DNA of 64,000 nt from Devosia sp. Root635 (GCF_001427605.1 NZ_LMGZ01000019.1:62001-126000), one strand, 5' to 3'; positions 22,098 through 31,314 are shown, counted from the first letter of the stretch. Program-made: numbers and translations. Notes: generated by a model not told the origin, from the sequence alone.

Positions 22098-24554
22098 ATG
22101 AGCGACCGCATCGAAGCCCTTGCCGATCAGATGACCCTGGGTGAAAAGGTGTCGATCCTCTCGGGCGAGGATTTCTGGTCTGTTCCGGCGGTAGCACGGC
22201 TGGGCATCGGCAAGCTGCGCGTCTCCGACGGCCCCAATGGCGCGCGTGGCGGTGGCTCGCTGATCGGCGGCGTCAAATCGGCCAGCTTTCCGGTCGGCAT
22301 CGCGCTGGGCGCGACGTGGAATATCGATCTTGTGAAGGAAATCGGCGCGGCTTTGGCCGACGAGGTCAAGTCCAAGCAGGCTCATATGCTGCTGGCGCCC
22401 ACGGTCAATATCCACCGCTCGGTGACCAATGGGCGCAATTTCGAATGCTATTCGGAAGACCCGATCCTGTCGGGCGAACTGGCCGTGGCCTATATCGTGG
22501 GCCTGCAGGGCCAGGGCATCGGCGCCACGATCAAGCATTTCGTCGGTAATGAAAGCGAGATCGAGCGCACCACCATGTCGAGCGAGATCGACGAGCGGGC
22601 TTTGCGCGAGATTTATCTCATCCCCTTCGAATGGGCAGTGAAAAAGGCCCAGACCTGGGGCGTGATGAGCTCCTATAACCGGCTCAACGGCACCTATACG
22701 TCAGAGCATGACTGGCTGCTGACCGACGTGCTGCGCAACGACTGGAACTATGACGGCATAGTCATGTCCGACTGGTTCGGCAGCCATTCCACAGCCGAAT
22801 CCGTCAATGCCGGGCTCGATCTCGAAATGCCCGGCCCGCCGCGCGATCGCGGACAGAAGCTGATCGAGGCGGTGCAATCCGGCGTGGTGAGCGAAGCGAC
22901 GCTCAACCAGCGCGTCATCGCCATGCTGCGGCTGATGGAGCGGGTGGGCTCGCTCGACGACCACAGGGACTTCAAGGAAATGGCCGATGACCGGCCCGAA
23001 CACCGAGCCCTGATCCGCCGCGCCGGGGCCGAGGCCGCGGTGCTGCTCAAGAACAATGGCGCGCTGCCGCTCAAGGGCGACGGCACCATTGCCGTTATCG
23101 GGCCCAATGCCAGGATTGCCCAGATCATGGGCGGCGGTAGCGCCCAGCTCAACGCGCATTATCGCGTCTCGCCCTGGCAGGGGCTGGTTTCTGCCGTGGG
23201 CGAGGAGCGTTTGCGCTATGCGCCGGGCTGCACCAATCACCGCTTCGAGCCGGTTTTGCGTGGCAGCTTCAGGGTAGAATATTTCGCCAATGAAAAGCTG
23301 GATGGCGCGCCGGTGCATATCGGCATGCAGGACGACGCGCAGGCCTTCTGGATCGGCCATGTCGCCGAGGGCAAGGTCGATCCCCTGCATTTCTCGGCCC
23401 GCCTCACCGGCAGCTATACGCCCGAGGTGAGCGGCACTCACCGTGTCGGCATCTATTCGGCCGGCTTCGCCAGGGTCTTCGTCGATGGCAAGCTGATTGC
23501 CGATGCCTGGACCAACTGGAGCAAGGGCCGCACCTTTTTCGAGGAAGGCTGCGATGAGGTTGTCGGCACGGTGGCGCTGGAAGCCGGCCGGGCCCACGAG
23601 GTCACGATCGAATTCGCCACCAAGGATTTCGCCACGCTGGGACTCGCCGCTTTTGCCGCCGGCATCGGCCTGCCGCTGGGCGACGATGCCATTGCCGAGG
23701 CGGTGCGCGTGGCCCGCAATGCCGATACCGCCATCGTCTTCATCGGCCGCAATGGCGAATGGGACACCGAGGGCAGCGACCTGCCTTCGATCGAGCTGCC
23801 CGGCCGACAGAACGAACTGGTGGCCGCCATCGCCAATGCCAACCCCAATACGATTGTGGTGCTGCAGACCGGTGGTCCGGTCGAAATGGACTGGATCGGC
23901 TCGGTCGCGGCTTTGCTCCAGGCCTGGTATCCGGGCCAGGAAGCCGGCAATGCCATTGCCGACGTCCTGACTGGCGCCGCCGAACCCTCGGGCCGCCTGC
24001 CACAGACTTTTCCTTTGCGTTGGGCTGACAACCCGGCCCATAGCCAGGACCGCGAAGTCTATCCGGGTTTCGAGGGCAAGGTGCGCTACGAGGAAGGCAT
24101 CTTCGTCGGCTACCGCCACTATGACCGGCTGGGCCTGACGCCGCTCTTCCCCTTCGGTTTCGGGCTGGGCTATGCCAGTTTTACGGTGAGCGACCTCGTC
24201 ATCGATGACGCCGAATTCGAGGCCGAAGGCAATGTGACGGTGAACGCCACCGTGACCAACACATCCGACCGCGAAGGTAGCGCCGTGGTGCAGCTCTATG
24301 TGTCGGACGATGTTTCATCCGATCCCCGCCCGGCCAAGGAACTCAAGGCCTTCCGCAAGGTGAAACTGGCGGCCGGGGAAACCCGGCAGATCATACTGGC
24401 GCTGGATGCCCGGGCCTTTGCCTTCTACCGGGTGAAAGCGAAACACTGGCTGGTCGAAGACGGCAGCTTCACCCTACGCGTCGGCTTGTCCTCGGCCGAC
24501 CTACCGCTAAGCGGGACCGTGACGCGCAACACGACGCTGATGTTGCCGGTTTAG
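22098..24554 (+). CDS. Beta-glucosidase, glycoside hydrolase family 3 with PA14 domain
   Basis: 818 aa, no signal peptide, so probably cytoplasmic. The N-terminal GH3 barrel holds KHFVGNESEIERT and the nucleophile Asp225 in GIVMSDWFGS; the second GH3 domain begins near residue 300 (AAVLLKNNGALPL). A PA14 carbohydrate-binding insert occupies about 390-515 (FRVEYFANEKLDG start). After the rest of the second domain (GRNGEWDTEGSDLPS) comes a fibronectin-like C-terminal domain from about 690. This layout is that of PA14-GH3 beta-glucosidases. It should release glucose or a related sugar from beta-linked oligosaccharides. RBS AAGGAGG lies 6 bases upstream. No transporter genes adjoin it. Confidence 0.93.
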   Translation: MSDRIEALADQMTLGEKVSILSGEDFWSVPAVARLGIGKLRVSDGPNGARGGGSLIGGVKSASFPVGIALGATWNIDLVKEIGAALADEVKSKQAHMLLAPTVNIHRSVTNGRNFECYSEDPILSGELAVAYIVGLQGQGIGATIKHFVGNESEIERTTMSSEIDERALREIYLIPFEWAVKKAQTWGVMSSYNRLNGTYTSEHDWLLTDVLRNDWNYDGIVMSDWFGSHSTAESVNAGLDLEMPGPPRDRGQKLIEAVQSGVVSEATLNQRVIAMLRLMERVGSLDDHRDFKEMADDRPEHRALIRRAGAEAAVLLKNNGALPLKGDGTIAVIGPNARIAQIMGGGSAQLNAHYRVSPWQGLVSAVGEERLRYAPGCTNHRFEPVLRGSFRVEYFANEKLDGAPVHIGMQDDAQAFWIGHVAEGKVDPLHFSARLTGSYTPEVSGTHRVGIYSAGFARVFVDGKLIADAWTNWSKGRTFFEEGCDEVVGTVALEAGRAHEVTIEFATKDFATLGLAAFAAGIGLPLGDDAIAEAVRVARNADTAIVFIGRNGEWDTEGSDLPSIELPGRQNELVAAIANANPNTIVVLQTGGPVEMDWIGSVAALLQAWYPGQEAGNAIADVLTGAAEPSGRLPQTFPLRWADNPAHSQDREVYPGFEGKVRYEEGIFVGYRHYDRLGLTPLFPFGFGLGYASFTVSDLVIDDAEFEAEGNVTVNATVTNTSDREGSAVVQLYVSDDVSSDPRPAKELKAFRKVKLAAGETRQIILALDARAFAFYRVKAKHWLVEDGSFTLRVGLSSADLPLSGTVTRNTTLMLPV

Positions 24555-24566
24555 GCGGAGCCTCTA

Positions 24567-24728
24567 TCCTTCTCCCTCTCTCCCCTTGAGGGAGAGGGTC
24601 GGCCTGACGCGTTCAGCGGAAGGCCAGGGTGAGGGGTTCTGCGCCATCCCATGCTTTCAATGCCCTTGGATAGCGCGACACCCCTCATCCGCCCTTCGGG
24701 CACCTTCTCCCTCAAGGGAGAAGGGAAG
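24567..24728. repeat. Dispersed intergenic repeat, family A, copy 2
   Basis: This 160-bp element fills the gap between the GH3 and DJ-1 genes. It opens with a hairpin (CCTTCTCCCTCTC ... GAGGGAGAGGG), holds GCCTGACGCGTTCAGCGG and the block CTGCGCCATCCCATGCTT shared with 18618-18640, and closes with a second hairpin CTTCTCCCTCAAGGGAGAAG. The outer hairpins are mutually related, so the element is roughly symmetric. It lies between two convergent genes and may act as a bidirectional stop for transcription. Confidence 0.85.
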
Positions 24729-24731
24729 CCC

Positions 24732-25301
24732 TCAAGCCGCCTTGTGCTCTGCCGCATACAGGCCGAGATAGTAGTTCAGGTTGTCGTCGCGGAGGCCGAG
24801 TGTCTCCAGCACGCCGCCCATGAAGCTGACCGGCGCCGTACCGGGCGCCGTGACGATCCTCTTGGCTACCACGGCATCGGGCTGGTCGCGATAATGTGGC
24901 GCGCCCTTGTAGCCGGTCGGTGTGAGGTTGTCGGTCGAGTTGGACGTGTGGGCGACATCGTCGAGCAACCCGGCCCGCGCCAGCGCCAGCGTGCCGTCGC
25001 AGATGCCGGCCACCGTCTTGCCGGCGTCGCGCGCGGCGACGAGAACCCTGCCGATATCGGGCGCATCGGCCTGGCTCCAGGCCGCGCCGCCATTGACCAC
25101 CAGCGCATCGATGGCGCCCACATCAATGTCTTCCACCGCCATGTCCGGCGTTACCTTGAGGCCGCCTGACGAGGCGACCGGCTTGCCACCGGGCGTCGCG
25201 AACCTGGTGTCGATATTGAAATAGGAGCGTGCCGCCGCGTTGAGCAAGGCAGTTTCCCAATCGGCATAGCCTTGGGTGAGAATGGTGACAATCATGGTCA
25301 T
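24732..25301 (-). CDS. DJ-1/PfpI-family protein
   Basis: 189 aa from ATG 25301, with AGGAG 8 bases upstream; the longer frame lacks a ribosome site. The fold is shown by IVTILTQGYADWE at the start, LVVNGGAAWSQ, and the nucleophile elbow VAGICDGTLALARAG with Cys as the likely active residue. Members act as glyoxalase III, protein or nucleotide deglycases, or stress chaperones; the exact role is open. Single-gene unit, convergent with GH3. Confidence 0.88.
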   Translation of the reverse strand: MTMIVTILTQGYADWETALLNAAARSYFNIDTRFATPGGKPVASSGGLKVTPDMAVEDIDVGAIDALVVNGGAAWSQADAPDIGRVLVAARDAGKTVAGICDGTLALARAGLLDDVAHTSNSTDNLTPTGYKGAPHYRDQPDAVVAKRIVTAPGTAPVSFMGGVLETLGLRDDNLNYYLGLYAAEHKAA

Positions 25302-25424
25302 CTGGTTGCTCCTGTTGGTTGGGCACAAACTGGTGCAGCCGCGCGACAGCCTGTGTCAGCAGGTTCAAAAGCCTGTCAGCGGGGCCGGGCCGCATTGAGG
25401 TGGAACGCCCGCGCTGCTAAGAGG

Positions 25425-26612
25425 ATGCCGCCTTCCCCGCGCTATCGGAGCCGTTTCCCCTTGCTGTTCGCCCGCCGTTTCGTCCTCGTCCTCATGCTGG
25501 CGCTGCTGAGCCTTGCGCCGGCCCGCGCCAATCCGATGCTGCTGGTGGATATGGACAGTTTCGACGTGCTCTACGCCCAGGAGGCCGGCCAGCCCTGGCA
25601 TCCGGCCTCGCTCACCAAGCTGATGACCGCCTATGTCGCCTTCGAGCAGATCGCCGCCGGCAAGGTGACGCTCGATACGCCGGTGGTCATCTCCCGCCAC
25701 GCCTTTAACGAGGCGCCGTCCAAATCGGGCCTCGCCATCGGCAGCGCCGTTACCATGCAGGATGCGCTCTATATCATGCTGGTCAAATCGGCCAACGACA
25801 TGGCCATGGCCATTGCCGAGACCATCGGTGGCGACGAAGCCGGGTATGTGGCGCTGATGAACGATGCGGCCGCCCGCATGGGGCTGACCGCGACCCACTA
25901 CGAAAACCCCAATGGCCTGCACGATCCGGCGCAGGTCACCTCGGCGCGCGACCTCGCCGTGCTCTCGCTCTATATCCGCCAGAGCTTCCCGCAATACCTG
26001 CCCATCTTCGGCACCGGCACCGTGATGCTCAACGGCAAGAAGCTAGAATCGGAGAACAGGCTGCTGGAGGCCTTTGCCGGCACCACCGGCATGAAGACCG
26101 GCTTCATCTGCGCCTCGGGCCTCAACATGGTGGCGACAGTGGAGCGCAACGGCCGCCGCCTGCTCGCCGTGCTCCTGGGCGGCGCCTCGGCCCGCGATCG
26201 CAACGAGCGCACCGCCGAACTGATCCTGCGGGGGCTGAGCGGCGCAGCCACCCCCACCGGCCAGACCGTGCTGACGCTGGGCAACAATCCCGGCGCGTTG
26301 CCGGTCGACATGCGGCCACAGATCTGCGGCAAGGAAGCCAAGGCCTATGTGGCGGCCCAGGAAGCGGCCTTTCCCATGGGGCTCAAGGGCCAGCCGAGTT
26401 TTCTCACCGACACGGTGCTGGCGGCATCCTATGTGGCGACCGACCTGGGCCGTATCGCCGTGGGGGTGAATCTGCCGCGGCCGCGCCCGATCCACCTGCC
26501 GGTCTTCACCGCGCCGACGACCGAAGCGGCGCTCAGTGGTGATCTGCGCCCCGGCGTGCCGGCGGCCAGCGACGGTGCCATACCGTTTCCACGCCCGCGC
26601 CCCAGCTTCTAG
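25425..26612 (+). CDS. D-alanyl-D-alanine carboxypeptidase (DacF/PBP5-like)
   Basis: 395 aa from ATG 25425. An N-terminal signal peptide (RRFVLVLMLALLSLAPARA, cut before NPMLL) exports it to the periplasm. All three penicillin-binding motifs are present: SLTK with Ser62 and Lys65, SAN in VKSANDMAM, and KTG in GMKTGFICASG. It trims the terminal D-Ala from peptidoglycan pentapeptides. The C-terminal region is Pro/Arg rich and lacks an obvious amphipathic anchor helix. Spacing from the AAGAGG sequence to the ATG is short, so the start could be slightly downstream. Confidence 0.93.
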   Translation: MPPSPRYRSRFPLLFARRFVLVLMLALLSLAPARANPMLLVDMDSFDVLYAQEAGQPWHPASLTKLMTAYVAFEQIAAGKVTLDTPVVISRHAFNEAPSKSGLAIGSAVTMQDALYIMLVKSANDMAMAIAETIGGDEAGYVALMNDAAARMGLTATHYENPNGLHDPAQVTSARDLAVLSLYIRQSFPQYLPIFGTGTVMLNGKKLESENRLLEAFAGTTGMKTGFICASGLNMVATVERNGRRLLAVLLGGASARDRNERTAELILRGLSGAATPTGQTVLTLGNNPGALPVDMRPQICGKEAKAYVAAQEAAFPMGLKGQPSFLTDTVLAASYVATDLGRIAVGVNLPRPRPIHLPVFTAPTTEAALSGDLRPGVPAASDGAIPFPRPRPSF

Positions 26613-26747
26613 AGCACGCACCTCACGCTGAGGTGACGATGCGCCATGCCGATACCGCATGGCGTTAACCTTGTTCCTTACCGGGGTGTTAATTTCTTCG
26701 GTCGCATTTTGCCGAAAACCTTCATCCTGTTGCAGACGAGGACATCC

Positions 26748-27419
26748 ATGAAGCGTATCGGCATCATGCTTTCCGCGATCCTTTCGCTGACCGCCACCAC
26801 ACAGGCCGCCGATCTCGGCTGGAACAGCGGCGCCAGCCCCATGTATTCTCCCACCCCCGCTTCGGGCTGGTCGGGCTTTTATGCCGGCGTCAGCGGCGGC
26901 TATGGCTGGGGCACCCAGACCGTGACACCCGCCCCCGGCCCGCAGGCGACCAACAGCACCGGCGGCTGGAGCCTGGGCGGCCAGGCCGGCTACAATATGG
27001 ATATGGGCGGCTTCATCCTGGGCGCCGAAGGCGACCTGCAATGGACCAATGTCGGCTTTTCCGAAGCCGTTCCGGGCGGCACCTTCAAGACCGGCATAGA
27101 CTTCTACGGCACCTTGCGCGGCCGCGCCGGCATGAGCTTTGGCCAGGTCATGCCCTATGTCACCGGCGGTATCGCTGCGGGACGCGGCTCGGCCAGCTAT
27201 GATAACGGCGTGGTGACCTCGCAATCGGCCACGCATATGGGCTGGACCGCCGGCGTGGGCCTCGAAGCCCAGGCCACCCAGAACATCTCGATCAAGGCCG
27301 AATATCTCTATGTCGACCTGGGCACCCAGACCTATAGCGGCCTGCCCGCCCCGATCGGCAATATCGATGCCTCCCAGCGCTTCAGCGTGGTGCGCGCCGG
27401 CCTGAACTACAAGTTCTAG
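26748..27419 (+). CDS. Outer-membrane beta-barrel protein, Omp25/Omp31-like
   Basis: 223 aa. Signal peptide MKRIGIMLSAILSLTATTQA, then a mature start DLGWNSG. The rest is an eight-stranded barrel with family marks WSGFYAGVSGGYGWG, GGWSLGGQAGYNMDMG, AEGDLQWTN and a final strand ending in ...LNYKF, with C-terminal Phe as the assembly signal. Such porin-like proteins are abundant in Hyphomicrobiales. The 135 bp upstream, the longest free space near it, is AT-richer than usual here and probably holds its promoter. Stop TAG overlaps the convergent stop in CTAG. Confidence 0.93.
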   Translation: MKRIGIMLSAILSLTATTQAADLGWNSGASPMYSPTPASGWSGFYAGVSGGYGWGTQTVTPAPGPQATNSTGGWSLGGQAGYNMDMGGFILGAEGDLQWTNVGFSEAVPGGTFKTGIDFYGTLRGRAGMSFGQVMPYVTGGIAAGRGSASYDNGVVTSQSATHMGWTAGVGLEAQATQNISIKAEYLYVDLGTQTYSGLPAPIGNIDASQRFSVVRAGLNYKF

Positions 27420-27829
27420 GTAACGGCGGTCCATGCCGTTACCAGGATGAGCACCAGGGTCACCAGGGCGGACGACACGTAGAGCACTGTCCGCAACTTG
27501 CCGCCCTTGGCCGCTTCGCCGCCACGCAGATAGACCGCCAGGTGGATGAGCCGAAGCACCAGGTGCAGCCACACCAGCACGGCGAGCAGCACGGGCTCCA
27601 TCCCGAGCAACATCGCCAGCACCACCGGTATGGCGAACGGCGTCAACGCCTCGACCGAGTTCATGTGAACCCGATCGATGCGGTAAAGCCTGTTGTCGTC
27701 GCGCGCATCGAGCACCGGGCCCGCCAAAGCGCGCGCCGCCCCCTTCGAGCGGCCTGAATAGACGGCCAGGACAAGAGAGATGAGGCAAAGCGCCAGCAAG
27801 CCCACAATGCTCAGGGTGTATTGTTCCAT
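27416..27829 (-). CDS. MAPEG-family membrane protein
   Basis: 137 aa from ATG 27829, with GGAG 6 bases upstream. It has four membrane helices and the family segment VHMNSVEALTPFAIPVVLAM, with LVWLHLVLRLIHLAVYLRG later. The MAPEG family includes membrane glutathione transferases; the bacterial members have largely unproved substrates. Its stop overlaps the Omp stop. Confidence 0.88.
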   Translation of the reverse strand: MEQYTLSIVGLLALCLISLVLAVYSGRSKGAARALAGPVLDARDDNRLYRIDRVHMNSVEALTPFAIPVVLAMLLGMEPVLLAVLVWLHLVLRLIHLAVYLRGGEAAKGGKLRTVLYVSSALVTLVLILVTAWTAVT

Positions 27830-27981
27830 TTGTCGCTCCAGAAGCCGTCCGTTCGGCCAATAGGGTCGGTCCGAAAATTCCGGTTGGCAAGCGGGCGCGC
27901 CTATCATGCGCATATTTCGATGCGGAACCTGACGGTTTGCGGTAGCTTGCCCGAGGTAAAGACAGCGAAGGACTTCTCGGC

Positions 27982-28806
27982 ATGACGACTGGCGCAATAC
28001 GCACTGGAACGGCAGGCTGGGTGTTCGAACCCTGGCGCGGCACCTTCTTTCCCCAGGGGCTGGTGCAGAAAAAGGAGCTGGCCTATGCCAGCTCCCGCCT
28101 CGGCAGCATCGAGATCAACGCCACCTTCCGCGCCAACCAGAAGCCGGACAGTTTCACCAAATGGGCCGGTGAGGCGCGCGAGGGCTTCGTGTTCTCGATC
28201 AAGGGCCCGCAACTGGTCACCCATATCAAGCGGCTCAAGAATTGCGAGCAGGAGCTGGCCAATTTCTTCGCCTCGGGGCCGCTGGCTTTGCGGGCCAAGC
28301 TCGGACCTTTCGTGTGGCAACTGCCGCCCAATGTCAGCTACGATAGAGACGTGCTGGCCAACTTTCTCAAGCTGCTGCCCAGGAGCATAGCGGATTATGT
28401 CGCCCTGGCCGGCAAGGCGGATGAACGGCTCAAATCCGTGCCATTCCTCACCACCGACGGGGTCGGCCCGATCCGCCATGCCATCGAAATGCGCAATGCC
28501 AGTTTCGATCTGCCCGAGGTCAATGCGCTGCTGGCCGAGTACAATGTGGCGCGGGTCATCGCCGATACCGCCGAAAATCCGTCACGCGAACTGACCGCTG
28601 ATTTCGCCTATTGCCGGCTGCAGGGCCCGATACGCGGTGACGGCTACCAGAATGTCGATATCGCCGACTGGGCCGGCACGGTCAAAACCTGGGCCGAGGC
28701 CGGCAAGGACGTGTTTGCCTATTTCGTCCACGAGGACAAGCTGCACGCCCCTGCCAATGCCATCGCCCTGCGCCAGGCCGCCGGCATCAGCCTGCCGGAC
28801 GATTGA
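27982..28806 (+). CDS. DUF72 (YecE-like) protein
   Basis: 274 aa. It has the DUF72 pattern: an early TAGWVFEPWRGTFFP, SIEINATFRANQKPDSF, LGPFVWQLPPN and YCRLQGP with FAYFVHEDK near the end. The family adopts a TIM-barrel fold related to xylose isomerase; its reaction is unknown. ATG 27982, with AAGGA 10 bases upstream. It is followed by dsbB after 84 bases. Confidence 0.92.
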   Translation: MTTGAIRTGTAGWVFEPWRGTFFPQGLVQKKELAYASSRLGSIEINATFRANQKPDSFTKWAGEAREGFVFSIKGPQLVTHIKRLKNCEQELANFFASGPLALRAKLGPFVWQLPPNVSYDRDVLANFLKLLPRSIADYVALAGKADERLKSVPFLTTDGVGPIRHAIEMRNASFDLPEVNALLAEYNVARVIADTAENPSRELTADFAYCRLQGPIRGDGYQNVDIADWAGTVKTWAEAGKDVFAYFVHEDKLHAPANAIALRQAAGISLPDD

Positions 28807-28890
28807 TCACAAGCCTGTTTGCTCTCTGGAATCGGCCGCAATGGCGGTCTATGCCAGCCCCTGTTTCAGCGTCATCCGAAAGTCTCCAGC

Positions 28891-29397
28891 ATGGCTGCCT
28901 CCATCCTTCACCCGCTCGACAAGACATCGGCCGGCCTCGCCTTCATACTGGGACTGATGGCGATCCTGGGGGCGCTCGGTTCGCAATTCATCGGTGGTCT
29001 CACGCCGTGCGAACTCTGCCTCGAACAGCGCCTGGCCTATTACTGGGGCCTGCCCATCCTGCTGGTCGTTCTGCTCACCTGGAACCGCCTGCCGCTGACC
29101 GTATGGTATATCGCCATGGCCATCGTCGCCGCCATCTTCGTCTGGGGCGCCTATATGGGCATCTTCCATGCCGGCGTCGAATGGGGCTTCTGGCCCGGCC
29201 CCACCGCCTGCACCGGGATCGGCGAGAGCATGGATTTCGACGCGCTGAGCAACCTGACCCCGGTCATAGGCTGCGACGTGGTGCAATTCCGCTTCCTGGG
29301 CATTTCGCTGGCCGGCTATAATGCGCTGGTCTCGGTAGCCGTCGTGGCGCTGCTGGGCATTTCGATCGCGGCGCAGATGCGGCATAGGCGGGGCTAA
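28891..29397 (+). CDS. dsbB: Disulfide bond formation protein DsbB
   Basis: 168 aa. Four membrane helices with the N-terminal redox pair Cys40/Cys43 (TPCELCLEQR) in the first periplasmic loop and a second pair in the later loop (TACTGIGESMD and VIGCDVV). DsbB reoxidises DsbA and passes electrons to quinone. The start ATG 28891 is chosen because it gives a normal length; an upstream in-frame start would add an unlikely leader. Stop TAA overlaps the toxin stop. Confidence 0.92.
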   Translation: MAASILHPLDKTSAGLAFILGLMAILGALGSQFIGGLTPCELCLEQRLAYYWGLPILLVVLLTWNRLPLTVWYIAMAIVAAIFVWGAYMGIFHAGVEWGFWPGPTACTGIGESMDFDALSNLTPVIGCDVVQFRFLGISLAGYNALVSVAVVALLGISIAAQMRHRRG

Positions 29398-29690
29398 CTG
29401 CCGCCCAGCGCAATATCCAGGTCCATCGCCGCATGCAGCACGCGCGCGATGGTGATGGTATTGGCACCGACTGTGTAGATGATAGCGTAGTTGCCGTAAG
29501 GACGACGGCGCAGGCCCTTGGCCTCGTATTCCGGTATGAGCGGATAGCGGAGCGGCTTGTCAGCCAACGATGTACAAGCACTCGCGAGTTCGGCAACAAA
29601 GCTCCGCGCCCGCGATGGGCTATCACCAGTAATGAAGATGGTGATGTTTCGCAGGTCAGCTCGCGCCGCGTCGGCGAAGACGACGTGCAT
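29394..29690 (-). CDS. parE: RelE/ParE-family toxin
   Basis: 98 aa from ATG 29690, which overlaps the antitoxin TGA. The pattern VVFADAARADLRNITIFI, then SLADKPLRYPLIPEYE and LRRRPYGNYAIIYTV is that of ParE/RelE toxins, which target gyrase or ribosomes. With the antitoxin ahead of it the order is the usual antitoxin-toxin. It ends convergent with dsbB (4-nt overlap). Which target is used cannot be told from sequence by eye; ParE is favoured by the ParD partner. Confidence 0.92.
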   Translation of the reverse strand: MHVVFADAARADLRNITIFITGDSPSRARSFVAELASACTSLADKPLRYPLIPEYEAKGLRRRPYGNYAIIYTVGANTITIARVLHAAMDLDIALGGS

Positions 29691-29950
29691 CACGACGCCT
29701 TGCGAGCAATCTGCTCAATAAGCTCTCGTAGTTCGGCGAAAACCTCTTCCGCAGGTGTCACTCGACCCGCCTCGATATCGTCCAGCCCCGCCTGAATTTT
29801 CGCGTCCAGTTCGCGGAACCGCGCTTCGCGCTCCTGCACCAGCCGGACGCCTTCGCGCAAAACTTCGCTCTTGGAATTGTAGCGGCCGTTTTCGACGAGG
29901 TCGGTCACGACCTGTTCGAGGGTGTCGCCCAGTTCTGCGCTGATGGCCAT
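29690..29950 (-). CDS. parD: ParD-family antitoxin
   Basis: 86 aa from ATG 29950, with GGAG 8 bases upstream. The ribbon-helix-helix N-terminus (MAISAELGDTLEQVVTDLV, then NGRYNSKSEVLREGVRLV) binds the operator, and the helical C-terminal half wraps the toxin. It should repress its own promoter in the short space to the HNH gene. The toxin gene overlaps its stop codon, which couples their translation. Confidence 0.93.
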   Translation of the reverse strand: MAISAELGDTLEQVVTDLVENGRYNSKSEVLREGVRLVQEREARFRELDAKIQAGLDDIEAGRVTPAEEVFAELRELIEQIARKAS

Positions 29951-30007
29951 GGCTTTTCTCCGCCTGAGATCCGCCAATAATAGTTATTGGACCGCCAGCC
30001 TGCAAGC

Positions 30008-30565
30008 CTACGGCTCCAGCTCGATATCCCAGTAGAGATAGTCGAGCCAGCTCTGGTGCAGGTGATTGGGCGGGAAGGCGCGACCATTATTGTGCAAGTC
30101 ATGCACCGTCGGATGGTACGGCTTCTGGTGCGGGAACATGCGGATTTCGCTGGGCAGGCGATTGGCCTTGCGCAAATTGCACGGCGCGCAGGCGGCCACG
30201 ACATTTTCCCAGGTGGTCTGGCCGCCCTTGGAGCGCGGAATGACGTGATCGAAGGTCAGGTCATCCTTGGAGCCGCAATACTGGCACTGGAAGCGATCGC
30301 GCAGGAACACGTTGAAGCGGGTAAAGGCCGGGTGACGCGCCGGCTTCACGTAATCGCGCAGCGAGACGACGCTGGGCAGTTGCATCTCGAAGCTGGGGGA
30401 ATGGATGACCGTGTCGTAATGCGACACGATGTTCACGCGATCCAGGCACACCGCCTTGATGGCGTCCTGCCACGACCATAACGACAAGGGATAATAGCTG
30501 AGAGGCCGGAAATCGGCATTCAGCACGAGGGCGGGACAGGCCTCAGGCGACACGTGGATCGTCAC
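30008..30565 (-). CDS. HNH endonuclease family protein
   Basis: 185 aa from GTG 30565, with GGGAG 7 bases upstream. The HNH core lies at about residues 92-138: CQYCG, FDHVIPRSKGG, ENVVAACAPCNLRKANR, with the two CxxC zinc pairs and the catalytic His. The N-terminal LVLNADFRPLSYYPLSLW is typical of the chromosomal HNH protein found in most Alphaproteobacteria. Its cellular task is unknown; it is not linked to a phage or restriction system here. Confidence 0.92.
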   Translation of the reverse strand: MTIHVSPEACPALVLNADFRPLSYYPLSLWSWQDAIKAVCLDRVNIVSHYDTVIHSPSFEMQLPSVVSLRDYVKPARHPAFTRFNVFLRDRFQCQYCGSKDDLTFDHVIPRSKGGQTTWENVVAACAPCNLRKANRLPSEIRMFPHQKPYHPTVHDLHNNGRAFPPNHLHQSWLDYLYWDIELEP

Positions 30566-30654
30566 TTGAGTCTCCCGGAGCGGGAATCGAGTAAGTCCAT
30601 AGCTCCCTTATACTAAGCCCTTTGTGTCAGGGCTGTGAAGCGGGAAGCGATGGC

Positions 30655-31314
30655 TTATTTCGCGGCAATTCTCTGGATGAAGGCGGTAGCGAAAGCCAAC
30701 CCATCCGGGGCAATGCCGTGGCCTACCCCTTCGCTGACGTGATAGGCGACGTCATAGCCCGCCAGCCGCAGGGCCACCTCGGCATCGGCGCTGAGTTCGG
30801 GATCGACCACCTCGTCCCTGTCGCCATGCACCAGGCAGACCGGGCTTTTGGCCAGCGGCCGGCTGCCGAAACCCTCGGGCGGTACGAAGGCACCGGAAAA
30901 GGCGACGATGCCCATCAGCGGCTTTTCCAGCGACAGCCCGGTATGCAGCGCCATCATCGCGCCCTGGCTGAAACCGACAAGCACGGTGTTTTCCGGCCCG
31001 ATGCCGCTCTGGCTCCACAGGTCATCAAGGAATTCGACCAGCACCGGACGGGCACCGGCCACGCCCTCCTGGCGCCGCGCCAGCCGATCGCCCTCCATGC
31101 TGACGTCGAACCACTGGAAGCCGAAGGCCAGGCGCCGGCAGGGCTCGGGCGCATTGGGCGAGATGAACACTGCGTCGGGCAAGATGCCTTGCCAGTGCGG
31201 CGCCAGCCCGATCAGGTCATTGCCGTCGCTGCCATAGCCATGCAGCAGCACAACGGCCTGTTTGGGCAGGCCGCCCGAGGCGGGCGGCAGCATGGGGCCG
31301 GAGAGCTTGGTCAC
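30655..31314 (-). CDS. Carboxylesterase/phospholipase-type alpha/beta hydrolase
   Basis: 219 aa from GTG 31314, overlapping the alkA stop. Catalytic triad: Ser in GFSQGAMM, Asp in VHGDRDEVVD, His in GVGHGIAP; the oxyanion region is VVLLHGYGSDGNDL. This is the family of small esterases and lysophospholipases (YpfH/Est). Substrate unknown. It appears to be co-transcribed with the glycosylase gene upstream. Confidence 0.92.
   Translation of the reverse strand: MTKLSGPMLPPASGGLPKQAVVLLHGYGSDGNDLIGLAPHWQGILPDAVFISPNAPEPCRRLAFGFQWFDVSMEGDRLARRQEGVAGARPVLVEFLDDLWSQSGIGPENTVLVGFSQGAMMALHTGLSLEKPLMGIVAFSGAFVPPEGFGSRPLAKSPVCLVHGDRDEVVDPELSADAEVALRLAGYDVAYHVSEGVGHGIAPDGLAFATAFIQRIAAK

Noticed and set aside
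26043..28043. A 666-aa reverse frame crossing the carboxypeptidase, Omp and MAPEG genes
   Set aside because: It crosses three well-supported genes, is low complexity and contains no domain.
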